The position numbers and the translations under genes are program-made. This document shows, in pieces, positions 1-14,973 of a DNA stretch of 64,000 nucleotides (position 1 is its first letter; the number at the start of each line of letters is the position of its first letter). The DNA comes from Panorpa germanica (Eukaryota; Arthropoda; Insecta; Mecoptera; Panorpidae): contig OY783204.1 of assembly GCA_963678705.1 (NCBI GenBank), positions 29,460,759-29,524,758 on the forward strand, written 5' to 3'. Under the pieces are notes generated by a model, which saw only the letters and a program-made list of their open reading frames with translations, was not told the DNA's origin and made no database searches.

Positions 1-457
1 TTACATTTAAATTCTCTTGGCCTGCAGTTGGACATCCAATAGAACGACACTCCTTATCAGTTTTGCCAAATAATCTTGCAGATCTCAATAAAGCATCCGT
101 TTCCGAACTTATATTACCTATTTAGGAATACGTATTGTTTAATTTTTCTATTAATTGTATTACAATTACTTATCTACTTAATAAACTCACTCAATGATCC
201 TTCACATCGAGCAGCTCCAAGCCAGCACAACCCAGCAAATTCAGGCGCTTGAGCTCCTTCACATCTTAATGCTAAACTACTAAATTCTTCAGATGCTTCC
301 GAAACATTTGGTTTACGTAGAAAACGTCTAAAAGAAGTTCATAATAATAAATTAAAACTCTCTTTCTATATTTATTTTAATGATTCCACACTTACTTTTT
401 TAATTTATTGGAAATTATTTTATACTGTCCTAGGTAATCTTCTGTTCTACTTGTCAT
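1..457 (-). CDS. HAP40: HAP40 / F8A homologue, N-terminal three exons (partial)
   Basis: Huntingtin-associated protein of 40 kDa (F8A family), the alpha-helical partner that stabilises huntingtin and is linked to endosome traffic. Three minus-strand exons can be read: 396-457 (start ATG at 457-455), 191-327 and 1-117, the last cut by the window edge. Donors are GTAAGT and GTGAGT, and acceptors end in TTTTAG and AAATAG. Phases (2, then 1) join without a stop, giving 105 codons. The start reads 'MTSRTEDYLGQYKIISNKLK' and continues with 'RFLRKPNVSEASEEF'. This matches the family hallmark 'SNKLKKRFLRKPNVAEA' at the human N-terminus, followed by a cysteine-rich helical repeat region and 'ALLRSARLF'. 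The family is usually about 350-400 residues, so roughly three quarters lies off the window. Identification rests on recalled family sequence, and the short exons explain why no long open frame is visible. Confidence 0.85.
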
Positions 458-737
458 TTTGACAGCGCAAATTGTCACTTGAAATATTTCTGTATTTTTC
501 AGTTTTGACACAAATTATGTTATTGTACTCCACAACTAAAGTTAATTAAACCTAAAACTCGTAACAAAATAAGTCTAATTCAATTTAATATTCTTTTATA
601 AATTATTACCAAATATTTAAGAAACAAACACAACGAATCAAAAGATAAACTGGCCGTATGCAGCCATCTTGTAAATCGAATTTTTCTTTCTTATCTGAAG
701 TTTCGCTAGTATTTGTTTTTTGTTATACAATTTTAAG
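458..737. promoter_or_regulatory. Probable divergent promoter of HAP40 and MRPS21, with MRPS21 5' UTR exon
   Basis: HAP40 starts at 457 on the minus strand and MRPS21 at 1713 on the plus strand. The MRPS21 ATG sits one base after an acceptor (TTTTTCCAG, ending 1711), so an upstream non-coding exon is expected. A fitting donor, TTTTAAG|GTTAGT, lies at 737/738, which would give a 974-bp 5' UTR intron. The shared promoter would therefore lie around 470-700. This is inference from splice signals. Confidence 0.45.
660..670 (-). promoter_or_regulatory. YY1/Pho-like motif AAGATGGCTGC
   Basis: AAGATGGCTGC on the minus strand is close to the YY1 consensus AAGATGGCGGC, which often lies just downstream of transcription starts in housekeeping genes. 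It is in sense orientation for HAP40. Similar motifs occur near other gene starts in this window. Confidence 0.4.
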
Positions 738-1711
738 GTTAGTTTATATTTAACTTTAATTTCTTTATATATATATTTGCATATTACCTAAGTTTTACTT
801 TTTGTTGACTTTAGTTTGTTAGTATTCTTCTTTTTCGTTTGTTCATTTATACAATATATCTGAAAATTGTTTTAAATTATGTTTTAAACCTCTTAGAAAT
901 CAAATAACCTATAACACCCACTGTCGGTTCTCATTATTTCTTAATTGTTCTTAATATTAATAGTGAGCTCATAATTTTTGAGTTTTAAAGCGTTAAGGGA
1001 TCTAGAATGCGTGGCCCTTCATCTACCTTTAGGCTGATTTCATAAATTTATTAGCAAAATAGATCCATCTATATATAAATTGTCTTATATATCTTCACAA
1101 TTAACAACTATTTATTTTGAATGAAGTTATTTATAGATTTTTACTCGGTGTATTATGCTACTCCTTACATTTAAAATTTATTCTCATAAATATATTTTCA
1201 TCAGTAGTTACTATCCCCATTGTATATAAATTTCGTTTATTTTTCGCAAGTTTTTATTACAAAATATAATGAAGCCACAAAAAAAGAAATTTGAAGAGAA
1301 ACAAAGTGGTTCCCAGCACATTCGTTTTACACTTTTAAATTAATAGTTATTTTTTGTTCTATTGCAAAATAACTCTTTTCTTGTGAATGTTTAATGAATA
1401 AAACTAAACATTTAATTGACAAAACATACTTTTACAAGTAATAGTTATAAATCCATTTTGAAATTGTAGATCTTAGAATCGCATACTATGGCGAGATTCT
1501 TAATTGCCACTTAAATGCTAAGCTTTTAATTTGTAAACAAGTTTTATAAAACCTATTTAACCGTTGTTTAGGGGGTCAACGCGCTTCGGAGCTCTTAAAT
1601 AACTAATTACAACCAGAATTCGACAAATCTATTCTGAATTTTGATACACAAAAAACTTTCAATTGTCGTTCACATTGTTTTAAATTAAAAACCAAAATCA
1701 TATTTTTCCAG
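738..1711 (+). other. Probable 5' UTR intron of MRPS21; no other gene seen
   Basis: AT-rich, with stop codons in every frame. It is bounded by the candidate donor at 738 and the acceptor at 1710-1711. Nothing coding or structured was recognised. Confidence 0.4.
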
Positions 1712-1712
1712 A

Positions 1713-2048
1713 ATGAGGCATGTATCATACTTATCCAGAACCGTTCTGGTTCAAAATTCAAACATAGAAGAAGCCTGTCGTGTATTGAATAGAATTCTTG
1801 GCAAAGAGGGAATTTTTGACCAGTTTCGGCATACAAGATTTTATGAAAAGCCATTTCAGGTTTGTGATAATTATGCTTTACTTAATTTTTTATTATGCAA
1901 AATGCATTTAACAATATACATTTATTTTTAGACTCGGAGAAGAATAAATTACGAGAAATGCAAAGCTATATATAATGAAGATATGGACAGAAAAATTCAG
2001 TTTGTCTTACGAAAAAATCGTACGGAACCTTTCCCTGGTTGCCATTAA
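1713..2048 (+). CDS. MRPS21: Mitochondrial ribosomal protein S21 (bS21m)
   Basis: Small-subunit protein of the mitochondrial ribosome, homologous to bacterial S21. It has two coding exons, 1713-1859 and 1932-2048, around a 72-bp intron (CAG|GTTTGT to TTTTTAG) in phase 0. The joined product is 87 residues, the same length as human MRPS21. It has the family layout 'EEACRVLNRILGKEG', then 'FRHTRFYEKP', then a basic stretch starting 'RRRINYEKC' and ending in '...GCH'. The ATG follows an acceptor by one base, so the 5' UTR is split by an intron. Reading through the donor gives a different tail that stops at about 1931. Splicing restores the family C-terminus, so I take the spliced form. It converges with the TTLL4-like gene. 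Confidence 0.93.
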
Positions 2049-2095
2049 TTATTATAAAAGTTATAAACAATGTAGATACATTTACATATTATAAA

Positions 2096-2105
2096 AATAA
2101 ATAAA
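2096..2105 (+). terminator. MRPS21 poly(A) signal
   Basis: Two overlapping AATAAA hexamers (2096-2101 and 2100-2105) lie about 50 bp after the MRPS21 stop. Confidence 0.7.
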
Positions 2106-2435
2106 ATGATTCAGTTTCAATTCCTTTTTTATTGTGTCACAAAAGTCGATGCACAATGTCGGTTATAATTTTGAACAAAAAGAACTCTAAAAATACAATT
2201 TCAAAATAAGATTTAAAAAAACAGTAATAAATCCACAATGCAAAACGTTTATCTAATATATCTCACAGTGTATTATAATTTTAACATGAAACCTGAGCTT
2301 AACAGACACTTCAGAAACATTTCTTTATACCAGGGCTTTTAATTTGAGTACACAACTACTGTTTTTCACGGAACAATAACATTTGTAGACTAAAAATATA
2401 GTTTTATAAATATTTGATTATCAACAATTTACATA

Positions 2436-2441
2436 TTTATT
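2436..2441 (-). terminator. Candidate poly(A) signal for the TTLL4-like gene
   Basis: AATAAA on the minus strand, about 280 bp beyond the stop of the proposed last exon. Such hexamers are common in this AT-rich DNA, so the call is weak. Confidence 0.25.
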
Positions 2442-2719
2442 TGATTTAAAAGTGCCGATTTTCTTCACGTCTGACTGTTCTATAAAAAAAAAAAAAATGA
2501 TATTAATAAAAAACGTTATGCAATATAATAACAAATAAAATGTTCAGCATAATTTTTCTGTTGGTCCGATAAATTAGATAATGTAAATATTATTAGTTAT
2601 CTTTTTTGATTATATAAGAATAAGCAGACGATCAGAAATGTTATTTTGAACACAGTAAGTTATAAATGGCAAATACCAAAACTGTTTCGCTCATGCACTG
2701 TCGAACCTCTTCTCCGATG

Positions 2720-2848
2720 TTATTTGGGGTCATCACTTCCTTTCGCCGGAGAGACAACGACATCGATGCTGTTCTCACCCGTCGGTGAATTTGGAGGGCC
2801 CGGAGAGGGCTCATTGGTGTCCAACGGGAACGCTTGCGTGTCGGAGCC
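2720..2848 (-). CDS. Candidate terminal coding exon of the TTLL4-like gene
   Basis: A GC-rich block in AT-rich surroundings. An acceptor (GGTTGTAG, ending 2849) opens a 42-codon frame to TAA at 2722-2720. It encodes an acidic, proline-rich tail containing 'DTNEPSPGPPNSPTGE' and ending 'KGSDDPK', with GC-rich third positions. Its phase (0) matches the donor after 4402, so direct splicing gives an uninterrupted C-terminus. A second acceptor (CTTGTAG, ending 2866) would open a different, basic frame running past 2720. The plus-strand open frame over the same bases (2646-2933) I regard as a shadow. Confidence 0.45.
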   Translation of the reverse strand, partial: GSDTQAFPLDTNEPSPGPPNSPTGENSIDVVVSPAKGSDDPK

Positions 2849-5800
2849 CTACAACCAGCTCTGTGCTACAAGACAAATAATCGACCACGCTATTCTAGCG
2901 AGTACTTTGTTTACAATACGACACCGATCATAAGAAAAATGAAAAACACACCGAAAATAAGAAACATAATAAAAAAAAGTTTACTAACGGATTTCTTTGG
3001 AGCTCGAAATTTTGTTTCGTTAACCTGAAATAATTGAAACTCTTAAAAACTACTAAGGTCCCACTATTATCGTTTTACAAATTAAAAAATTTCGAACCCT
3101 GTTTCGCAATAACAAAAAATATCGGTTTTATAGTCGTATGTAATATTGGAGAAGTTTAAAATACGATTTCTAATTTTATTTTTTAAATTAAGAATTATTT
3201 TTAAAGTTTTAATAATAATTAGGTATATGTATTAATAAATTTCTCCAATATTGTGTAAAGCAATTCTATGATATACAGCACTAAACATCCTAATGGCGAT
3301 GAAGCAAATTAACAAATAATTAAATTAGAAATAAAACTTCACAAAATAATTAAGCTCGTTAATGTGCTTCATAACCGATATTAACTCAGAGAGTAGTTGT
3401 CGAAAAATGATTCCAAACATTTAATTTGTAGAAATATGCAAATGAGAGTGAAAACCATTATTCTTGATTTAACAATTACATTAGCGTGTTATATTTTCCA
3501 TAAATGTGAAAGATTTTAATATAAAAAGTCCGAAATTAATGGTGGATTCTCAAGTATAACTTGCAGATGCACTGATAACAAATGATCATTGATGTTAGCC
3601 AACTACTCTTTGAGTATATTAATTTATTATATATATATACAAGAAGCATCTCTGCTAAATATATATTGCTGCAATAAATATGGTTAGTAATGATCTAAAG
3701 CAGCTACATTTAGCCCAAAAAAAATCCACGTTTTCTGGAATATTGTATAGGCCATTTAACGGGGTCTGGATAATTAAATGTATTTTTAAATTAGAAGTCC
3801 GTGGAGAAATATACGTGTAAAATTAATCATGTCGGTCGTACAATTTACAAAAAAAAAAAACTAATAATTTCCTATCAAAATTTGACAAATATTACTCGAA
3901 TAATTTAAAACACCAATAAGTGAAGAAAAATTACAAACTGATTTATAAAGACCGACGTAATTATTACTATAATACTAAATCTAATAAACTAGGTATTGTC
4001 TAAGAACTATTCTAACATATGATATCACTTAATGCTCTAAGGCATATTTATTGTCATAGTGCCATAGATAAATGGTATGATCTACTTACCTAAAGCATTA
4101 TAACCTACAACTACTAAATATGAATCAGCTTATTATACATCAATAATCTAAAATATTCAGGTAAATCCCTAGGATCACAATATAAAATTACAACATTTTT
4201 CTATTGTTGGACGATTATGTTTTTTAATAAATTATCTTACGGATCCGAAGTGCTCGGCACCGCCAGTACGAGCCACGCATTGCGCCCCAAACGCCCTCAA
4301 ATTTTTAGTGTTAATCGTGTGTTAATTATATTAGTAATGAATGAAAAATGATCATATAAAAATAAATTATTAATATTTAATTAATAATTTATTTAATTTA
4401 CCTTCGATATTGAGCGGGAAACAGGTACTTGAAGATGTATATTGTCTTCACAAAGTTTTCGCAGTAATGCAATTCCTAAACATATATAATACTTTCAATG
4501 CAAGGTCATTCCCGGATCTAATTATTATATTAATTATAATATTACCATCATCACGTCGTTTATTGTATCTATGTTCCCATGCGTCAAATAATCTATTATA
4601 ATATCTAGGAGTTTCAAAATATTCCATATATCGGTGGCTAGTGTAAGTTGGAAAGATTCTCTCCAGAGGAGCGCATCTAGCCAATTCATCCTCTGCTTGT
4701 ATAAGATGTCTTACATCATCTGGCATTAAATTTTCCAATATTGTATGGAGGTACTACGACAGAGAATAATTAATATACATTAAAAACATACAGCACAAAG
4801 TTTTTTCTTAATGTAATTATATTCCCATCCATTTTATACATACCACACTACGTTTTTCTACACTGCTAAATTCTAAGTGTTTTTCCTTTTCTTGACGTGA
4901 TAAGGCTGTTGTATATAGTTTTTTTTCATAACATAGAGGACCCTAAAATAATAACACTTAGTACATATATCATACAACAAATAACACAACAATGAACATT
5001 GAATATACCTGTAAATTATACATTTTCAAAATTTCCTCCTGATCGGCTTCACTCAGTCTTGCAGGTATTTTATATAAAGCTGTATTGAAAAGGGCTTGTA
5101 CAAGAGGCCCTTTTACATGAAGATCTAATGGACTAGCTGAATGTAATGATGGTGATATATTTACCTATTAAAATGAACAATAATTAAAAATTATAAACAA
5201 ATTTATAAAAGCATATTTTTACTATTAAAAAATACCTCTAGTAGCCAAGGTTTTAAATCTGCATCCAATAAAACATCAATTCCAAATAATTCATAACAAT
5301 TGTAACGACTGCTGGTGTTGATGCGACTCAATGCTTGTATTGAACTTTCTCCAGAAACCATGGTACGGACTACCAGATCTGCAAGAGCCCGCCACAGACC
5401 ATTTACATTAATCCCATTCGATGAGAAATATTTCCAAAGTGACGATATAGTCCTAATAAACATAAAATAATTTTAATATCAAGTACACTTACTCCTAACT
5501 TTATACATATTTTAGATTTATCATACCATTTGTGGCCATTACAAGCTTTAGCATCTTCATTTGCTTTATATGTTTCAGATAATTTATTGATGCTGTAGTT
5601 TGTAAGATGCATATAACGATCATTGAGGTAAGTTGGATCAGTACTATATTGAACTGAAGCAAATCTTGCTAGTCCATCAGGATATAAATATATTCTAAGT
5701 GGATGAATTGATGTGACAAGAACATATAATCTTAAATCAAATTTGCTTCCATTAATAAGTAAAGGACGAGCTATATATTTTTGAACTATGGTTGGATTTC

Positions 5801-8303
5801 GTTTAGGAATTTGTGTCCATCTTTGTACGACCCTAATACCAGCCCCTCGCGCTGATGCAGGCTAAAAATATATACATTTGTAAATTTGTAACAGATAATA
5901 TCAAAATGAAACATGAACAAGTATTTGTAGTACCGGTTTTATTATCCACTTTTCTTCTTTTTCACTATAGCGTTCCCATGACTGCCTGAGAATTTTTAAA
6001 TCTTGTGGTAACACGTAAGTTCGTGGAATGAATCCAAATTCCCGTTTTCCAAATTTAAGAATGCATCTGTGAATCAATAGATGTGTTACAATAAACATTA
6101 AATTAGTATTATATATTACTCATGATTTATACGTACTTATGCAAATTCCTCCATAGTCTGTCTTTTCTTCCTATTTGAAATGTTCCCGGAAAATGGTTTA
6201 TTTTCTGATGACTTCTCAATACTCTAAAGCATGGGCTCTTCATATGTTTACCCCATGTTCCCATCCAATCATTTGAATCTAACAACATAGGTTATTATAA
6301 AAGCAAATTCACAAATTATATATGAACTGTTTTACTGTTACTTACTTCTTAAGAGTCTAAAGCCTGAATTAACTAAAGTTTTCCTTACAACTATCGGAGT
6401 TATATTTGTTAATTTCCATTTTAATATCTTATATACAGGTTGTGGCATCGTGGCTACTTGAGCAGAATGATTTGCAAAAGAAATTGATGGAGGTACATTA
6501 GGGAATAGACTTGGCCAAAAAGGACAACCCTTCAATTCTTTTCATGAAAATAAAAAATAATTGTTGAGTATAATATTTACAAAATAGAATATATATAATT
6601 ATTCAGATTATACCTTTTCCAGAACCCAATTGAATTATATTTTCGTTTGACTGAGTTAGACTAGGTGTGCTGTCTGTGTCCGCACAAGCACTTTCAGAAT
6701 CTGATATATCTATATCTGATACCTCGCCCATGCTGCAATAAAAAAACCAATCATTAGAAATTTATATTATATTATATTATAAGAAAGAATCAGTACACTT
6801 ACCATTCCACTTCTTCCTCAGATATCAAACAATTTTGACTAGTATCCTGATTACCATTTGAGTTTTTAAACTTTTTTGTCAATTTTTCAGATGCATTTTT
6901 TGGTTCAGCTTTTCTGCTTTTTGTATTACGCACATCATCGATACTTTTTTTTACCTTTCTTATTGCGTGTTCATCTTCCGAATCTTGCACGGATGGCCGT
7001 AAAAATTCTATACTATCAATGCTTTTTATTGCATGAAAATTTCCTGACTGTGTTTTGGTCGAAGAATACGTATTTGGTTTATCTCCTTTCATATTTGGTG
7101 ATAGCTCTGGAGTTCTTTTGGGAAATGTAAATACATCTGAATGTACACACCTGCAAAGAAACAATAGTAATGGTTATTCAATATTCATAATGTTTACATA
7201 TAGCAAAAGTTTAAACAAAAATATTACGTGTCTGGGGATGTGATAGATTCAGGTGACTGTTGAATTGTTGCACGGGATTCTGTCAAACTGCGTGCCCTTG
7301 TCCTGCGTGTACGTGCATCGCCGCTGCAATCTAACAAATTTCTGGCTGGCATCGTGATGTTAGAAGTATGACCACTAGGAGGCTTTGCAGAAGTTCTGTC
7401 TACCGTTTCACAAACACCGTATTCTAATTTATTTTTGGTTTTTATATCGTACGAGTACAAACTATGCATAGGAGGACGGGGACTATGTCGCATCTCAACG
7501 TTGGTGGATGTATATGGGATCGTAGAATCCTTATTATGAATTGGATATTCTACAGATCTCTTATTTGTAGGACTTGTACTTTCCTTTTTAAACTGTTCAT
7601 TAACTAGCAATTTTTCTTTGTATTTATTAGAATCTTGAATGGATTTCCTGATATAATTTTCGAATTGATGTTGTTGAAGTTCAGAGTGTTTTAATTCCTT
7701 TAATGTCCCTCGCAAAGCATCAACATCTATACAAAATCTTTTGTAAACAGCATTGTCTTTCTTTTCAACATGCGCTGGATTGTTTTCATGTAACTTGGAA
7801 TGAGGATATTCCGTGGAAGAACGATTAGAATATGATTTCGTTGTATTAAAACTCAAGTTATGAGTTTTTGTATGTGATCTTTCATTAATTGTTGGTTTTG
7901 TTATTCCATTTTGATATGTAACAGAAGAACGAGAATCTTTTGGAGTATATTGCTTGTAATAATTGTGCCCATTAGTATTCAGCGATGGCGTAGTTTTGTT
8001 GCTGCTTGTAATGTAATCTGCTTGTTTGATTGGTAATGAAGAGTTTGTATTGAAAACTGGTTTCCTCAAGCCGTTTGATAAGGCTTCGCTGGTTTTGATT
8101 CCCTTAATAAAGTCTCTATTACCTGAAGAATTTAATACTATAAATTTTCCATTATCAATGGTCGGAGAACGTTTGGACATCGGCGAAACGTCTGATGTTT
8201 CACTTTTGCAACGACGCCGCATTTTAGGCATAGATTGAGCCTTGCATATAGGGCACTGTGTAGTTACAGAATTCCGATTACTAGAACAAATATTTTGTTC
8301 CAT
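2720..8303 (-). CDS. TTLL4: Tubulin polyglutamylase, TTLL4 type
   Basis: ATP-dependent ligase that adds glutamate side chains to tubulin and other proteins. Exons: 7228-8303, 6803-7150, 6614-6732, 6346-6537, 6137-6278, 5934-6066, 5527-5861, 5236-5452, 5009-5164, 4844-4942, 4546-4753, 4402-4475 and, less surely, 2720-2848. The join is in frame at 1,075 residues (human about 1,200). Residues 1-510 are polar and low in complexity. The TTL domain runs from about 530 to 950: 'PSLFPNVPPSI', 'HFPGTFQIGRKDRLWRN', 'KPPASARGAGI' (nucleotide binding), 'SKFDLRLYVLVTS', 'MHLTNYSIN', 'ELFGIDVLLD' and 'WLLEVNISPSLHS'. The TTLL4 extension 'ERIFPTYTSHRYMEYFETPRYYN' follows, ending '...KLCEDNIHLQ'. Most introns are tiny (59-120 bp). 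After 4402 the frame either reads two more codons to a stop at 4393 or splices onward. The core is certain and the end is not. Confidence 0.88.
4241..4295 (-). other. GC-rich exon-like block inside the last TTLL4 intron
   Basis: 55 bp of high-GC sequence ends in a good donor (CGGATCC|GTAAGA) and begins after a weak acceptor (AAATTTGAG). Its length is not a multiple of three, so inclusion would shift the frame of the terminal exon and give a short alternative tail. It may be an alternative exon or a frame-changing cassette. I cannot decide from sequence alone. Confidence 0.35.
4388..4395 (-). terminator. Alternative TTLL4 stop overlapping an AATAAA
   Basis: If the donor at 4401 is not used, the frame reads Val-Asn and then TAA at 4395-4393. 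AATAAA at 4393-4388 overlaps that stop. This could be an intronic early-end isoform. Confidence 0.3.
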
Positions 8304-8603
8304 ATTTCGTCGATTTATTAATAATATTTCATATGAAAATTAATAAATAAAAATGAAAATCGGAAAATTAAACTAACCTCACTTTATTGGCAAACACGTT
8401 TTCGATGTCATAAATGGCGATTTACAAATCACAAAGTCGTTGAAATTTAGAAAACAATAATTTTAATAATTACAACCCAGTAAAAAACTCTAAACTTATA
8501 ACCAAAACAAAATACACTTTGTTATAGCTTCGGCATCTTAAGTGACCTAATTGAATTATTCTATATTTTAAATCAATAACATTTAAAACAAAAGGACACT
8601 CAC

Positions 8604-8612
8604 CGCAGCCAT
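8604..8612 (-). other. Possible alternative first coding exon of the TTLL4-like gene (Met-Ala-Ala)
   Basis: On the minus strand, ATGGCTGCG is followed directly by a strong donor (GTGAGT). Its phase 0 would fit an acceptor inside the long first exon (ACTACACAG, ending 8256). That would swap the first 16 residues for Met-Ala-Ala and continue at 'CPICKAQS'. The ATG also forms an ATGGCTGC YY1-like motif. It could equally be a 5' UTR exon. Confidence 0.3.
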
Positions 8613-8615
8613 TGT

Positions 8616-11368
8616 AAATTTTAGCTGTAGTACTGTACGCGTAATATTCGTATTAAATACATAAACTTAACGTTATAAAAAAAGAATATATCAGAAGACC
8701 TTTTTATAGATACTACACTTGGTGGTCGCTGTAATAATATTCTTAAAGTCAAACTCTTAAAGAGCTTGCGTACCTTACTAAGAACAACATAACCAATAAA
8801 AAAAATATACGAAAAAATAACTGCTGTGAATTGCGATATGATCGATTATGATTCAGAGAAATTATGAATTGTTAAAAAAAAATCATTCAGATATAAGCAT
8901 TATGAATTTAAAATAATAATAATGTACAGGAAATATAAAACTAAACTATTATAAAATGATATCAAATGAAATACATTTGTCAATTATAGAATTATTAGTA
9001 ATTATTTTTATTCACATACAATGTTTTTTTTGCTTCATAATAATAAGTTTTTAACTGTTGAAATTATACAATTGTCTTTAGCAAAAACAATTTTAGACAC
9101 GCAATATATTATTAGAATATCAAAATTTTTGTATTTTGACTATTTTTTGTTAACATAATTTGCACCCAACTTAACATATTGTTTTAATAGTAATAACGTG
9201 CTTAAGTGTATTTGGAGTCTACGTTTTTATTAGATGCATTATTTATAGGATATTCATTCTATTTTCTATGGATATAAAGCCGTAAGATGGACGTTCATAA
9301 TATAATTGTTTTTTTAATTTAACAATTTACTGTTAATTTATGATGTTCTTTTAAAAACAGTAAGACATTTGTTTATTTTAAATTCGTAATACGTATCAAA
9401 ACAAATTCTAAATAGACAAAGAATTTTGCTTGACAATATTGGAATATGTTTTTTTCAAAACCCTTTTTGTTTAATAAAGAGTTTTATTTACATAAAAAAT
9501 CAGCTGTAATATTTTTCAATGTAATAAGTGAGTTTTCCTAAAAACAGAATGCTTATTTTATAATTATTTATATTAATTAAGTAATTAATATTTTACTCAT
9601 AATATATTTACAAAAATTAATTACAAATTATATTCAACAATTTATTATTGTCAATTTGATATTATTTTATATATGAATATGTATTATTACATAACTGCTG
9701 AAAATTAACTTACATAAAATTCTTGATAAGTAATGTTCTTTATATATAAGTATATATATTTTAGAAAAATTATGCGTTAATAATTATAAAGTGTATAAAA
9801 AATTAATATCAAATTAACAATTCAAAACTAGTATTTAAACAATCATAACACTTTAAAGTGATATTGTTTCACGTTCTTATTTTTTATTTAAATTTATTAA
9901 TATTCCTACATTATTGATGATCCTAAGTTACTAATTTTGTTCCTACAAAAACATCAACACAACAATACTTTTACGCACTTACATCAGTTTTTGTTTTTTA
10001 AATTATAATAATAATTTGCCGAAGAACACAACATGTTATTGAATCTTCTCAAACTCAGACTTGTGCAAAACTTTAGATATTTTGAAATTATTTAAAATAT
10101 TATTGTTACATAATTGTAAAAGTCCTATATTGTTTTTATATGTAGGCTTTCCCGTACATGTAAATAGTTCTCTTCTAAAAATTTCTCATCCCTCTTAATT
10201 TTACCACTTTACTGAAAAAAATATTAATAGAATGAAATTGAATAAGTTAGATAATATACGTTAATTTGCGGTGTTAGCCCAAGATATAAAAAATGTTATT
10301 AAATTTTACATGTATAAATTTATATCGTGATAAAATAATCCCAGTATTTGTTCTTTTAATTCATTTATGCAAAATATATGATTAGATTTTAGATGTATTT
10401 TTGTTAATATTACATATTTTAATATTGAATCTTAAGTAGATAAGAAAAGTTCATTTGAATGTTTTTATCATGTAATAAGCGCGTGATTTGTATGAGTATT
10501 ATCTATTGACAATAGTATTATACATTAGCCTTATAGTGTATTGTAGTATAAGAAAATAATTTAATAAAAATTAAAAACTTTTCCTGAAATATGAAACAGC
10601 AAGTTTTACTTAAAAATATTTAGATTTAAAGAAAAGAGAGTAACTTAAAGTGGGTCCGACGCCGCAAGCTGATTTTTAAAATATGCCTTACATTATATTG
10701 TTTAGTTATTCATAATTCATAAATTACAATATAGTTTTATTATTATTAATTCATTTTCATCGATCTATTCAAATTAAATCCAGCATAATAATGACCGTAC
10801 ATTATCCCACACCCCATTTAAGTGAATGTAATGTTGTGTAAGTACTACCCTCAAGAATTATTTATAAAACTTTATAAACATAAATTTTGCACTACCTAGT
10901 TATAAATTATTATTAAAAATAGCATTAAAAATGAATAATACCACAATTTAAAAACTTTTCAATAGCAATTATTCATATATGCTAAATGCTAAAAATGTCC
11001 TTCATCATTATCATGTTATTAAATATCAGTCATTAACCATTTTTTTTATAAAATAGTTCATATTTTCACTTTATTTCAGTTTTTTTTTCACAAAATTTAA
11101 TCTCAAAGGAGGGTTAACTATTGCACATTTTTTTATTTTTATTATTTTAATTTTTTTGGTTCCTACACAACGATAACATTGCTAACATCAATTTTTAATT
11201 GATTGTAGGTTCACGAAACCAAGTGACTTTTATTATTAATTTTAAAGTACTACAAAAATTTAAACAAATAAATAACAAATTATATTTATTCATAATTAAT
11301 TGTGTACTTTAATTGTATGTAAATTAAAAAAAAAGTTAAATTATTTATTATTTTAGAATTACCATAAA
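8616..11368. other. Intergenic AT-rich stretch, nothing recognised
   Basis: This 2.7-kb stretch separates the TTLL4-like 5' end from the JNK 3' end. It is very AT-rich with no open frame of note, no repeat pair and no RNA gene that I can see. Confidence 0.5.
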
Positions 11369-11374
11369 TTTATT
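11369..11374 (-). terminator. JNK poly(A) signal
   Basis: AATAAA on the minus strand, 94 bp beyond the JNK stop, with another at 11349-11344. Confidence 0.6.
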
Positions 11375-11467
11375 TTTGTATTGTGAGCCGCAGACACATA
11401 GGCTACAGCATATAGATTTTAATTTTCACTTGGCATTTCATTTTCATGCATTGCCATACATAATGCT

Positions 11468-14973
<3,506 letters not shown>

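Noticed and set aside
2646-2933. Plus-strand 95-codon frame in a GC-rich block
   Set aside because: The splice signals, GC-rich third positions and natural-looking tail are on the minus strand, so this looks like a shadow.
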